A stretch of DNA of 23,574 nucleotides from a virus. The notes under the pieces were generated by a model that saw only the letters and a list, made by a program, of their open reading frames with translations, was not told the origin of the DNA and searched no databases. The DNA is taken from positions 1 to 23,574 of the IMG/VR virus record IMGVR_UViG_3300046028_010882. One strand, given 5' to 3'. Positions 1 through 6,251 of this stretch are shown in pieces (positions within the stretch are counted from its first letter, which is position 1; each line of letters opens with the position of its first letter). Both the position numbers and the translations under genes were made by a program.

Positions 1-172
1 GAATAGTAATCCCTCTAGCGGGAATCAGTCTCAAACAAGCGGAAGTAGAACCGTTGCTTTAGTACGTGGGGATCAGATAACATTTACTATATATCAAAAT
101 AGCGGATCAACTTTAACTCATACAGCAAGTGCTGTAGCTACGCAGTTTTCTATAAGGAGAGTTGGCGACTAA
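1..172 (+). CDS. C-terminal end of a tail-fibre or other virion surface protein (5' partial)
   Basis: Reading from base 2 gives about 56 codons ending in TAA at 170-172; the start lies outside the window. The visible part is rich in Ser, Thr, Asn and Gly, followed by alternating short beta-strand-like stretches, and it ends in FSIRRVGD. This composition and the ending resemble C-terminal beta-sandwich or C1q-like heads of phage fibres and other receptor-facing virion proteins. Its place directly before the lysis cassette also fits the last gene of a tail module. The fibre assignment is inferred from composition and position; no catalytic motif is visible. Confidence 0.5.
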   Translation, partial: NSNPSSGNQSQTSGSRTVALVRGDQITFTIYQNSGSTLTHTASAVATQFSIRRVGD

Positions 173-205
173 TATTTCTGCTTTATAAACGCATGGAGGC
201 GGTTT

Positions 206-712
206 ATGGCTCGTATAAGAATTGGCTTTAGTGATGATACACATTGGACACCATGGGGATGGGCGATCAAGCGGTATATGGGCACTACCTTTTACCATAC
301 TTACTTCTTTTTTGATGATCTTGACGAAACATGGGAATCAGTTACAACAGGCGTTAGAGTTCTACCAAGACAAAAATGGTTAGAAAAACATAAAATAGTT
401 CGTGAATTTTGTTTCATTATTCCAGATGCTAGAATGGAAGAGGTCAGGGCGTTTGCGAAAAGCAAGCTTGGAACTGAATACGGATATTTCCAATACATTG
501 CCATATTGTTTGACCTTGCCAGAACCAATGGACTTAATAGAGTTATATGCTCGGAGTTTGTTGCTAGATGCCTTTCTATAGAACTTGGATATCCTGAAGA
601 CACAAATTTTGATATAATAACACCTAGAGATGTATACGAAAGGGCGAAAGAAAAATATGGTTTTAACTCAGGCTTATGGACAAAGATTCCCAGCATGATA
701 GCGAGAAAATAA
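206..712 (+). CDS. Permuted papain-fold (NlpC/P60-like, YiiX-like) cysteine hydrolase
   Basis: A 168-aa protein with GGAGG at 195-199, six bases before the ATG. A histidine in an YHTYFFF stretch (about residue 31) comes before a cysteine in VICSEFVARCL (about residue 115). That His-before-Cys order and the CSEFVA motif are the signature of circularly permuted papain-like enzymes (YiiX/YebB type), which cut amide bonds in peptidoglycan peptides or in other substrates. It heads a run of lysis-type genes, with its stop overlapping the next start (TAATG at 710-714). A cell-wall role is therefore plausible. No signal peptide is seen. Some relatives act on lipids or on protein conjugates, so the substrate is uncertain. 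Confidence 0.6.
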   Translation: MARIRIGFSDDTHWTPWGWAIKRYMGTTFYHTYFFFDDLDETWESVTTGVRVLPRQKWLEKHKIVREFCFIIPDARMEEVRAFAKSKLGTEYGYFQYIAILFDLARTNGLNRVICSEFVARCLSIELGYPEDTNFDIITPRDVYERAKEKYGFNSGLWTKIPSMIARK

Positions 713-915
713 TGACACCAAAAGAAGAAAGCCGCTTATTCGATAAGCTTGATAGTATGGATATTAAAATAACTGATCTACAAATAGACTTTGCAAGAGT
801 TGAAACAGAATTAAAGTTTAAGACTGGACTATGGAGTGCCATAGTCTCTGCAGTTACTACTGCGATTACTACTTGCTCAATTATGCTAATTGGATATATC
901 AACAAAGGAGATTAA
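712..915 (+). CDS. Small coiled-coil plus one-TM protein, holin candidate (XhlA-like layout)
   Basis: A 67-aa protein if translation starts at the ATG at 712, which overlaps the previous stop as TAATG. An ATG at 676 is also in frame but has no ribosome site at usable distance. Residues 1-45 are charged and heptad-like. A single hydrophobic span of about 20 residues (WSAIVSAVTTAITTCSIMLI) follows, with a short charged tail. This coiled-coil-then-TM layout is that of XhlA-type haemolysin/holin partners, which help release endolysin through the inner membrane. The neighbours are a peptidase-type hydrolase upstream and an M15-like enzyme downstream, which supports a lysis role. It could also be a generic membrane anchor. 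Confidence 0.5.
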   Translation: MTPKEESRLFDKLDSMDIKITDLQIDFARVETELKFKTGLWSAIVSAVTTAITTCSIMLIGYINKGD

Positions 916-916
916 A

Positions 917-1063
917 ATGGGCTGGATTCCGATTGTACTTAAGGTAATAGAACTGATATTAAAGTATTTACTTAGCCAAGAGGAAAGTAAACCACTAGTC
1001 AGAGAAAAACTTTCTGCATTAATTGATGGAGAAAATAAAAAAGATGCCGCCAATCTACGATAG
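917..1063 (+). CDS. 48-aa membrane-associated peptide in the lysis cassette
   Basis: The short ORF has a strong AAGGAG at 905-910, six bases before ATG 917, and begins one base after the preceding stop. Residues 2-19 (GWIPIVLKVIELILKYLL) form a hydrophobic to amphipathic helix, and the rest is a charged helix. It overlaps the start of the M15-like gene by about 20 bases. Possible roles are a second holin component, an antiholin or a lysis regulator; none is proven by sequence. The ribosome site and tight packing make me fairly sure that it is translated. Confidence 0.55.
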   Translation: MGWIPIVLKVIELILKYLLSQEESKPLVREKLSALIDGENKKDAANLR

Positions 1064-1451
1064 ATATCATGGTTTAGTTCGGCAATTTTCTGTCAAGGAA
1101 GGGGTCGATATTAACGATCTATTTTATTTGCCATTTAGTCTATGTCAAATGTTTTTTGATTTCTGCATAAAAGCGGAAGAGTTAGACATGCCAATGGTAG
1201 TTATCACTAGAATAGTTGATGATAAAATCGCAGGTGTTTCCGTTTCCGACTCCCATCGTGGTAGAGCTATCGATATAAGAAGCCAATCTTGGTCGCCAAT
1301 CGCTATTAAAAAGATTGTTGAATATATTAATAATAAATATTCTCACATAGGTGCAATCTCTTTGAGTGACGGCAAGCCTAGGGCCATTGTACACCACGAT
1401 GCAGGATTAAAAATGCACTTTCATTTGCAGGTTAAATCAGGAGTCGTTTAA
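1044..1451 (+). CDS. M15-like metallopeptidase, probable endolysin
   Basis: With the ATG at 1044 the protein has 135 aa. GGAGA at 1028-1032 lies upstream, at rather long spacing; an ATG at 1026 is the alternative start. The motif SHRGRAIDI (about residues 70-78) matches the HxxGxAxD zinc site of M15 / D-Ala-D-Ala carboxypeptidase / hedgehog-fold peptidases. A C-terminal HFHLQV (125-130) gives the second HxH ligand pair. Many phages use such enzymes to cut peptidoglycan cross-links at the end of infection, and the holin candidate upstream fits. No signal peptide is present, so export would need the holin. The 3' end overlaps the convergent membrane gene by 20 bases. Confidence 0.6.
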   Translation: MPPIYDRYHGLVRQFSVKEGVDINDLFYLPFSLCQMFFDFCIKAEELDMPMVVITRIVDDKIAGVSVSDSHRGRAIDIRSQSWSPIAIKKIVEYINNKYSHIGAISLSDGKPRAIVHHDAGLKMHFHLQVKSGVV

Positions 1452-2589
1452 TTGCCATAATTGCCAATACCTTTTCAGGTATCATCGAGAAAGAAAAATA
1501 AGCAATGCTATTTACAAGCAAGCAAGCGATAAATCCCATGAAGAATGGATCATTATATCCAAGGAAAAATAACTCTCCAAGAGAAGCTATTAGTAATAAC
1601 GCTCCAACATTTCCGCCTTCTATCCACCATTGATAGACATCGTTATGAATAAAAATAAAACAATTGTCACCTGATTTAGGAGCGCATTTCCTTGCGTTTA
1701 TTTGTAGTATTGGAAAAGCATATTTAAATGCACCGTTACCGATACCAAAAAGTTTATGGGCATATGGTTTATACAGAATGTTGTAAGCTTGTTTCCAAAC
1801 TTCTATTCTTCCAGCGGAATAAAATATCGGGTGTAATCTAATTCCGAATATCTTATATCGCTTAATTTCATCATCGCCAAATAAATCAACTGATCTTTCC
1901 CACCACAATGGTAATGTTAATAAAATAATTCCACAAACAGATGCCACTACAATTGGATAGCTATAAGACCAATAAATTGTACTTCCAAGTATGATGCCGC
2001 CTATACCAGAAGATCCTTTAGCTTTAAACGTTGCCGATGCTCCAGCAATATATCCAACTAAACCAAGGTAGGGAATTGAACACGCCAAAGATGCCATTGC
2101 CATACAGCTCATGAGCGCACCGTTGATTGAAATATTAGAACCAAGCCCATACATAGGGATTTTCTTCTTCACTGGCTTAGCATAGACCATAAGCGGAAAG
2201 AATGTTGTAATCGCACCGCCAATTGTAATCAGCGGAATCATGTCGAAGAAATTGCTTACTAGGCTATTTGGAAATAATAAAAAAAGAATTGCTAGGCAAA
2301 GCAGATTTATAAATTCATAACTGACACCGCTTATATAATGGTAATTTGTAACGCCATTTTTCCCAGTACAGAAGTTATCTAGGAAATGATTGCCCGATAA
2401 GTAACATGCGCTCCCCATGGCGTAGGCAATTAAAAAACTAGATACCGGCACTAGCTGAAATAAAAACCACCAGAGAATAGCGATAACTAGAAATCTCATG
2501 CAGAGACTTTTCTGGTGGAAATAGTCGGTGTATTTATTCCAAGCAAATACTGGTAGGAAAACCAAGAGAAGAATAATTGTTGTAATCAT
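1432..2589 (-). CDS. O-antigen ligase/polymerase-like (WaaL/Wzy) polytopic membrane protein
   Basis: A 385-aa protein with roughly ten hydrophobic spans. Its most soluble loop (residues about 231-325) carries the family pattern: Arg261 in GRIEVWKQA, a FGIGNGAF turn (281-288), His315 in IHNDVYQWW and Glu324 in WIEGG. These match the Arg, G-x-G and His of WaaL/Wzy_C enzymes, which move or join undecaprenyl-linked sugar chains on the periplasmic side of the inner membrane. It is shorter than many WaaL proteins but has all the core elements. It lies alone on the minus strand between lysis genes and an SGNH lipoprotein. No ribosome site precedes the ATG (upstream bases read GACAATATTAT), so it may be weakly translated or nearly leaderless. 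The family call is inferred from motifs and topology. Confidence 0.6.
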   Translation of the reverse strand: MITTIILLLVFLPVFAWNKYTDYFHQKSLCMRFLVIAILWWFLFQLVPVSSFLIAYAMGSACYLSGNHFLDNFCTGKNGVTNYHYISGVSYEFINLLCLAILFLLFPNSLVSNFFDMIPLITIGGAITTFFPLMVYAKPVKKKIPMYGLGSNISINGALMSCMAMASLACSIPYLGLVGYIAGASATFKAKGSSGIGGIILGSTIYWSYSYPIVVASVCGIILLTLPLWWERSVDLFGDDEIKRYKIFGIRLHPIFYSAGRIEVWKQAYNILYKPYAHKLFGIGNGAFKYAFPILQINARKCAPKSGDNCFIFIHNDVYQWWIEGGNVGALLLIASLGELFFLGYNDPFFMGFIACLLVNSIAYFSFSMIPEKVLAIMAIKRLLI

Positions 2590-2714
2590 ATAATATTGTC
2601 AGAGAAAAAAATAATATCGTCAAAATTATAATAATTATTAAAGATTATAAATTTTTTCAAAATGAGAAGGTAGGATTGCTCGGTGAGTCGTGGAATAAAA
2701 AAAAGGTTTTTCTG

Positions 2715-2756
2715 ATACTAAGATTCGAATATGATATGCGCTCCGAATCCTAGTAT
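2715..2756. repeat. Inverted repeat with 13-bp arms (12 of 13 paired)
   Basis: The arms ATACTAAGATTCG (2715-2727) and CGAATCCTAGTAT (2744-2756) are complementary except for one A-C mismatch, with a 16-base spacer. No U-run follows, so it is not a typical terminator. It is long enough to be a dimeric protein-binding site or a stable RNA hairpin. Confidence 0.5.
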
Positions 2757-2872
2757 ACTATTCAGCTCAAAAAACAAGCCCGAATATTACGGATATACTC
2801 TAGTGAATTCAATATGTTACAAGATGTTAACAGATATTACCAACGTGGTTTCAATAAGTTATATTTACGATA

Positions 2873-2920
2873 ACCCCTTATATAGACTAGGGGTAAATGC
2901 TTAGAATCGATATTTCTAAG
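2873..2920. repeat. Two adjacent short inverted repeats upstream of the 3018 promoter
   Basis: ACCCCT (2873-2878) pairs with AGGGGT (2889-2894) around a 10-base loop. Six bases later CTTAGAA (2900-2906) pairs with TTCTAAG (2914-2920) around TCGATAT. Both are perfect. They sit 40-80 bases before the promoter of the accessory operon, where activator or repressor sites are common. Function is inferred only from position. Confidence 0.4.
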
Positions 2921-2956
2921 GTCAATGAAATCAGGTAGTTAGACTAAACAAAGGTA

Positions 2957-2985
2957 TATACAAAAGTATATACTTGTGGTATAAT
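2957..2985 (+). promoter_or_regulatory. Extended -10 sigma70-type promoter with overlapping palindromic operator
   Basis: TATAAT at 2980-2985 is preceded by TGG (2977-2979), a perfect extended -10. A -35-like TATACA lies at 2957-2962 with a 17-base spacer. Two copies of the self-complementary GTATATAC (2954-2961 and 2966-2973), 12 bases apart, cover the -35 and the spacer, an ideal place for a repressor. Transcription should start near 2992, giving a leader of about 26 bases before the AAGGAG of the 3018 gene. Confidence 0.6.
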
Positions 2986-3017
2986 TAGATATAAGGGAAA
3001 TTGAAAAGGAGAATAAA

Positions 3018-3356
3018 ATGAAAAAAACAATCAAGATTATAGAGCAAGAAAAAGTATCAAGTGTTGGCGCAAATGGTGGTTATAGATTTATGAGTGTTTT
3101 TTCAATAGGTTCTGACATGTTTAGAGTAGTGATAAAAGGCGATAGCTACATATTCCAAACCAAAGCTAAACTTGAAAAGTGGACAACAGAAAAAGGGTTT
3201 TGCCCAATAATTGAAAGAAAATTAACAGAAAAAGAAAACGTTAGCTCAGTGACCATTTATGAAACCCGAGCGCTTGTTCAGGCATGCAAAGAATTTAGCA
3301 TAATAACTAAAGACTTTGAATCTAAGGCACAAAATATTGTAAAAATTTTAAAATAA
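3018..3356 (+). CDS. Orphan 112-aa protein, first gene of the accessory operon
   Basis: AAGGAG at 3006-3011 sits six bases before the ATG. The protein is Lys-rich and mixed alpha/beta, with no membrane span or signal peptide; it has one cysteine (in GFCPII) and a second in QACKEF. The first half looks like a beta-rich domain (YRFMSVFSIGSDMFRVVI) and the second half is helical. I do not recognise a family. It is the gene nearest the promoter and is followed after 19 bases by the SGNH lipoprotein gene, so both should be made together and early. A regulator of the cargo or a host-takeover factor are guesses only. Confidence 0.6.
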   Translation: MKKTIKIIEQEKVSSVGANGGYRFMSVFSIGSDMFRVVIKGDSYIFQTKAKLEKWTTEKGFCPIIERKLTEKENVSSVTIYETRALVQACKEFSIITKDFESKAQNIVKILK

Positions 3357-3375
3357 GAAAAAGAAGGGGCATCGT

Positions 3376-4083
3376 ATGAAAACAATAATATTAATAACAA
3401 TAATGATCCTAATAGGATGCAAAGGACAAGATCAAGTTAGCGGCCAAGCAGCCCCTCAAGTGGTCTACGATGCCTCTCCAGAATGTGATCCATTGACTGC
3501 AGAAATGCCAGAATTAGACGGAAGAGATGCTGTCCTAATAATTGGCGATTCAATATCAATGAATTACACCGATGAAATTCATTCTCTAATGCCGGACTTT
3601 CAAATAATGCGAAATTCATGTAACGGTAAAAACACAACATGGGGCGCAAGATATATTGAACTATGGGTGGATCATGCAGACAGCTGGGCGGTATGTACTA
3701 TCAACCATGGACTTTGGAATCTCTTTAACGGCTTGAATGAAGAAGGAGAGTTGTATAACCAAGGAACTGAGCAATACTTAGATGATCTAGAGTATGAAAT
3801 ATCAGTTTTAAAAACCAGATGCGAAAAAGTGATATTTGTAACCACCACTTCAACCCCGATATTATATACCGCACATACTACTCAGAAAGTGGTTGAGTTG
3901 AATGATGCCGCCAAAGAACGAATGGCAGAATTAGAAATCCCAGTTTGCGATATATACCCAGTGACAATTGGAATTGACCACTTAAGGCAACAGCCAGAAT
4001 CAAAATTTGACGTGCACTGGTCACCAGCCGGTGCGAGATTAATAGCTGAAAAAATAAAAACCTGTATTGAAGAGGAGTTATAA
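3376..4083 (+). CDS. SGNH/GDSL-hydrolase-like lipoprotein (esterase or deacetylase candidate)
   Basis: A 235-aa protein. Residues 1-15 form a lipoprotein signal peptide with lipobox LIGC and acylated Cys15, so it should sit in the envelope of a Gram-negative cell. The mature part shows SGNH blocks: IIGDSI with nucleophile Ser59, a TINHGLW stretch with Asn110 in the block III position, and FDVHWSPAG with Asp212/His214 as block V. SGNH enzymes remove acyl groups, often O-acetyls, from sugars or lipids. Together with the O-antigen-ligase-like gene across the control region, it could alter surface glycans and block superinfection. Substrate and effect are inference; family membership rests on the three motifs. 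AAGAAGGGG precedes the ATG. Confidence 0.65.
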   Translation: MKTIILITIMILIGCKGQDQVSGQAAPQVVYDASPECDPLTAEMPELDGRDAVLIIGDSISMNYTDEIHSLMPDFQIMRNSCNGKNTTWGARYIELWVDHADSWAVCTINHGLWNLFNGLNEEGELYNQGTEQYLDDLEYEISVLKTRCEKVIFVTTTSTPILYTAHTTQKVVELNDAAKERMAELEIPVCDIYPVTIGIDHLRQQPESKFDVHWSPAGARLIAEKIKTCIEEEL

Positions 4084-4084
4084 A

Positions 4085-4300
4085 ATGAAAGAATTAATGT
4101 TGGCATTACATAAACAGAACCTTGATCTGGATAAAAAGTATAAGTTCTATTTTGAAAAGCATTCAGAGTTCTGCGTAAGGTTCGATGAATTGAGTGAAGA
4201 TAAAGAATCAAGTGCAAGCGACTATCAGGAATTATGTTTAGCATTAATAGATGCTTTCTCAGATCTATACTTTTTCGACAAAACAAAGGAGTCAAAATGA
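4085..4300 (+). CDS. Orphan acidic helical protein, 71 aa
   Basis: The start is the ATG at 4085, seven bases after AGAGGAG (4071-4077) and just after the previous stop; a TTG at 4067 in the same frame is unlikely. The protein is acidic and probably all helical, with aromatic residues in KYKFYFEKH and LYFFDK. The stop overlaps the next start as ATGA (4297-4300), so translation is coupled. No family is recognised. Confidence 0.6.
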   Translation: MKELMLALHKQNLDLDKKYKFYFEKHSEFCVRFDELSEDKESSASDYQELCLALIDAFSDLYFFDKTKESK

Positions 4301-4551
4301 AGTTTAAAATTATCAATCAAGGGGATAGCGATGTTGGCATTAGCGGTTTTGAAGTTGACGTAGAAATTACTTCTACCAGTATCGATCTAGTGGAGTATTT
4401 TGAAGATATGAGAGGGGGAGGGTATGATCCTATACATGATCTAGGTAGAATATTCCAAGAAATGTTTGGTTCCGAGACACGGGCCAGAATTTATTTCAGG
4501 CTAGATGAGTACGAAAATATAACCCCGAAGTTAAGCAAACAAATCAAATAA
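4297..4551 (+). CDS. Orphan small acidic protein, 84 aa
   Basis: AAAGGAG at 4285-4291 and the ATGA overlap fix the start at 4297; an earlier in-frame ATG at 4234 would bury it in the previous gene. Residues 1-30 look like a beta-hairpin (KFKIINQGDSDVGISGFEVDVEI), followed by an acidic helix and a Gly-rich GGGYDP turn. No known domain is seen. It belongs to the 3018-4902 operon. Confidence 0.6.
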   Translation: MKFKIINQGDSDVGISGFEVDVEITSTSIDLVEYFEDMRGGGYDPIHDLGRIFQEMFGSETRARIYFRLDEYENITPKLSKQIK

Positions 4552-4561
4552 GGAGACTAAA

Positions 4562-4723
4562 ATGGAAATCAAGAAGCAAAAGAAATCAGATCATCTAATT
4601 AAACAAGTGCCAGATGCTACATGGGCACTGTTAAAACAAGCTGCGCATGAGTGTGGCGTTACAATGGGAAAAATGTTGGAACTGATTGTATTGGAAGCGA
4701 TTAAAAAAGGAGATAAAAAATGA
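4562..4723 (+). CDS. Ribbon-helix-helix (Arc/CopG-like) small DNA-binding protein, 53 aa
   Basis: AAGGAG at 4550-4555 precedes ATG 4562. After a basic N-terminus (KKQKKSDH), the sequence IKQVPDATWALLKQAAHECG followed by VTMGKMLELIVLEAIKK fits a short strand and two helices, the ribbon-helix-helix layout of Arc and plasmid CopG-type repressors, which bind DNA as dimers. It overlaps the next gene by ATGA. The GTATATAC pair at its own operon promoter is a possible target, which is a guess. Confidence 0.5.
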   Translation: MEIKKQKKSDHLIKQVPDATWALLKQAAHECGVTMGKMLELIVLEAIKKGDKK

Positions 4724-4902
4724 GTGCAGAAAGATTAAATTGTTTAACGATTAAAGAGATGGAAATAATTGAGATAGCGTTAGAGGGTTTCATAGACATT
4801 ATGGACGATTTTGGCGATGAAGATGAAGGGGTTGATATTGTCGAAGCTAGGGATCTTTTAAAAGACATAAAAACTATATTGACGATAGACCGAAACTCTT
4901 AG
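4720..4902 (+). CDS. Orphan acidic helical protein, 60 aa
   Basis: AAAGGAG lies just before the ATG, which overlaps the preceding stop. The protein is very acidic (DDFGDEDEGVDIVEARD in the middle) and helical, a composition seen in DNA-mimic and antirepressor-type phage proteins, but no family is recognised. It is the last gene of the rightward operon; its end overlaps the convergent Fis-type gene by 29 bases. Confidence 0.6.
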   Translation: MSAERLNCLTIKEMEIIEIALEGFIDIMDDFGDEDEGVDIVEARDLLKDIKTILTIDRNS

Positions 4903-5260
4903 CTAGCTTTACCAACTCTTTTTCAACATATTCTTTCTTAGAGGGTAGCCAGTAATCAGGGGTTGCCCTTAGGAATTCTGCTTTCTTTTGTCTGTATGTT
5001 ATTTCTGGAACGTCCATACATGTAGGATACACTTGCTTTAAATCAGGAAACTTATTCAGATTATTTCTAAACGAGCGCATGCACATGCCGAGATATTCTG
5101 CGGTTTCTTTCCGATGCCCATTGCAATGCTCAAGACCTCTTCTTAAATACTCTCGAAGCCATAGTTTTTTCCGCTCGCTTGGGGTAAAAGAATTTGAGAA
5201 TAGTTCGTCGGGAATGTTACGTGGTGTTGCTGAAATAAATCTTTCAAATGGGCGGTTCAT
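4874..5260 (-). CDS. Fis/NtrC-type HTH transcription regulator, 128 aa
   Basis: Residues about 38-72 (LRRGLEHCNGHRKETAEYLG followed by MCMRSFRNNLNKF) match the C-terminal helix-turn-helix of Fis and NtrC-family activators, with the typical NGHRKETAEYLGM..RSFRNNL pattern. The rest has no response-regulator or AAA+ domain. It is the last gene of the long leftward transcript and its start overlaps the previous stop as ATGA. As a promoter-distal regulator it could control the accessory operon that converges on it, or late genes; that is inference. Confidence 0.6.
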   Translation of the reverse strand: MNRPFERFISATPRNIPDELFSNSFTPSERKKLWLREYLRRGLEHCNGHRKETAEYLGMCMRSFRNNLNKFPDLKQVYPTCMDVPEITYRQKKAEFLRATPDYWLPSKKEYVEKELVKLAKSFGLSSI

Positions 5261-5523
5261 AACTCTCCTATATATTCTAATAATGATTCGTCGATGTCTA
5301 TTGGTGTATAGCTATAATCGCAAAACTGAAAAAACCAAAATCCTAAGTTGGCATGATTGATCTTGTTGGCATAATTAAGCTTATTCGTCCAAAGAAGCAG
5401 CTCCCCAGTTTCTTTGACCATGTATATTTTTTCTTTCATATCACTCCCCCTATACTTTTCAAAACATTTTTCAAAAAGTTTTTTTGCAGCAAGAACATAC
5501 CTTATCTGTTCTTCTCTATTCAT
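5257..5523 (-). CDS. Orphan 88-aa protein with G-E-L-L-L-W motif
   Basis: The N-terminal part is a basic helix (EEQIRYVLAAKKLFEKCFEKY). It is followed by MVKETGELLLWTNKLNY, a beta-hairpin-like motif that recurs in the next two upstream genes, and a hydrophobic aromatic stretch (LGFWFFQFCDYSY) with an acidic tail. It overlaps both neighbours by ATGA, so the block is translated as a chain. No family is known to me. Confidence 0.6.
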   Translation of the reverse strand: MNREEQIRYVLAAKKLFEKCFEKYRGSDMKEKIYMVKETGELLLWTNKLNYANKINHANLGFWFFQFCDYSYTPIDIDESLLEYIGEL

Positions 5524-5660
5524 CTTTCCCCCGAATGGTGTCGATGCTCTAAGTCCAAGTCTCTGCCAGTAGGGTCTTCTTCTTTTTCATAATTAAACCT
5601 TTCTGCCGCTATATAAACCTGTCCCTCTTTGTCTTTGCAAACAATTAGAAGGGAATCCAT
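5520..5660 (-). CDS. Orphan 46-aa (or 56-aa) small protein
   Basis: The ORF fills the gap between two tightly packed genes and ends in TGA overlapping the next ATG. From ATG 5660 it has 46 aa. A TTG at 5690, overlapping the previous stop and placed eight bases after a GAGG, would add ten hydrophobic residues (IFVISFCIW) and make a membrane-anchored form of 56 aa. The body holds the GQVYIAAERFNY version of the motif shared with its neighbours, and ends His/Arg-rich (LEHRHHSGER). Function unknown. Confidence 0.5.
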   Translation of the reverse strand: MDSLLIVCKDKEGQVYIAAERFNYEKEEDPTGRDLDLEHRHHSGER

Positions 5661-5686
5661 CCAAATACAAAAACTTATAACGAATA

Positions 5687-5950
5687 TCAAAGGCGTAACC
5701 TCACTTCATGCAGCAGTTGACTAAATTTCTTTACCTCATGGTTATCCGGTATCTCGCTCCAAGGTATTCTTCCGTAATAGAAAAGTAATTCGCCTTGTTT
5801 GTTTTTAACAACGTACTGATACTTGCGTTTTTTGCTGTTCCTTCTATAGACAATCATCTTATGGTAACTTCTTTTCCATGCAATGGTATAGGTCAAATCA
5901 TAAGTTCCACTTTCTGGTATAGTAAATATCTCAGGTTCTTTTTCGGTCAC
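5687..5950 (-). CDS. Orphan basic 87-aa protein with shared beta-hairpin motif
   Basis: Residues 15-45 are beta-rich and strongly basic (YRRNSKKRKYQY). They run into VVKNKQGELLFYYGRIPW, the motif shared with the two following genes, and end in a helix. The ATG at 5950 overlaps the stop of the coiled-coil gene upstream. The basic patch suggests nucleic-acid or membrane contact, which is not proven. Confidence 0.6.
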   Translation of the reverse strand: MTEKEPEIFTIPESGTYDLTYTIAWKRSYHKMIVYRRNSKKRKYQYVVKNKQGELLFYYGRIPWSEIPDNHEVKKFSQLLHEVRLRL

Positions 5951-6159
5951 TCTACGATTCGCCTTATGGGAGCGTCTTTGTCTTTCTCATAAAGGAAGCT
6001 TATGTGTCCCAACATCTTCTTCCGCTCATCTTCCAAAACTGCAAGCCTATCGTTCTGTTCGAGTACAATATTTTTCAGCACTGTGTTTTCCTCTTTTAAT
6101 GACTTGATTTGCTTTAGCAAACGCAAACAATAGTCCGTGTTATCTCCTGAATCCATCAT
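5947..6159 (-). CDS. Coiled-coil protein, about 70 aa
   Basis: The TTG that opens the longer frame at 6174 has no ribosome site. AAGGGGG at 6168-6162 instead points to ATG 6159 or, with better spacing, ATG 6156; both overlap the previous stop. The chain has a clear heptad pattern (LLKQIKSLKEENTVLKNIVL, then QNDRLAVLEDERKKMLGHI) and no membrane span. It is probably a dimerising partner for neighbouring small proteins. Confidence 0.55.
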   Translation of the reverse strand: MMDSGDNTDYCLRLLKQIKSLKEENTVLKNIVLEQNDRLAVLEDERKKMLGHISFLYEKDKDAPIRRIVE

Positions 6160-6251
6160 AACCCCCTTACCCAAAAGCTGAAAACCAGCATTGAAAAAAT
6201 TACTATATCTAATATTAAAATCAGCAATATACTTATAACTCTGCTAATCAT
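6156..6251 (-). CDS. Micro-ORF, 31-aa single-TM peptide
   Basis: From ATG 6251 to TGA 6158-6156 the peptide is nearly all hydrophobic (residues 4-27, with VISILLILILDIVIFSMLVF at its core) and ends in WVRGL. Its start overlaps the stop region of the previous micro-ORF, and its stop overlaps the start of the coiled-coil gene. The overlaps and lack of stops in such a short AT-rich frame suggest that it is real, although the gene is too small for certainty. Confidence 0.45.
   Translation of the reverse strand: MISRVISILLILILDIVIFSMLVFSFWVRGL

Larger units (their letters stand above)
2590..3017. other. 428-bp divergent control region without genes
   Basis: No ORF with a ribosome site is seen on either strand. 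The stretch separates the O-antigen-ligase-like gene (leftward) from the accessory operon (rightward). It holds three inverted repeats (2715-2756, 2873-2894, 2900-2920), a pair of GTATATAC palindromes and an extended -10 promoter, each listed separately. On the minus strand a TATAAT at 2630-2625 could start the leftward transcript about 30 bases before the ATG, but no good -35 goes with it. No tRNA cloverleaf could be folded. Confidence 0.6.

Noticed and set aside
301-696. 131-aa ORF on the minus strand inside the hydrolase gene
   Set aside because: It lies wholly opposite a well-supported gene, has no ribosome site and no recognisable domain; a shadow ORF.
676-712. Longer N-terminus (12 extra residues) for the holin candidate
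   Set aside because: No ribosome site at working distance, whereas the ATG at 712 overlaps the preceding stop in the usual coupled arrangement.
2690-2760. tRNA-like TTCGAAT stretch in the divergent region
   Set aside because: No acceptor, D or anticodon arms can be paired around it; the complementarity is explained by the 13-bp inverted repeat at 2715-2756.
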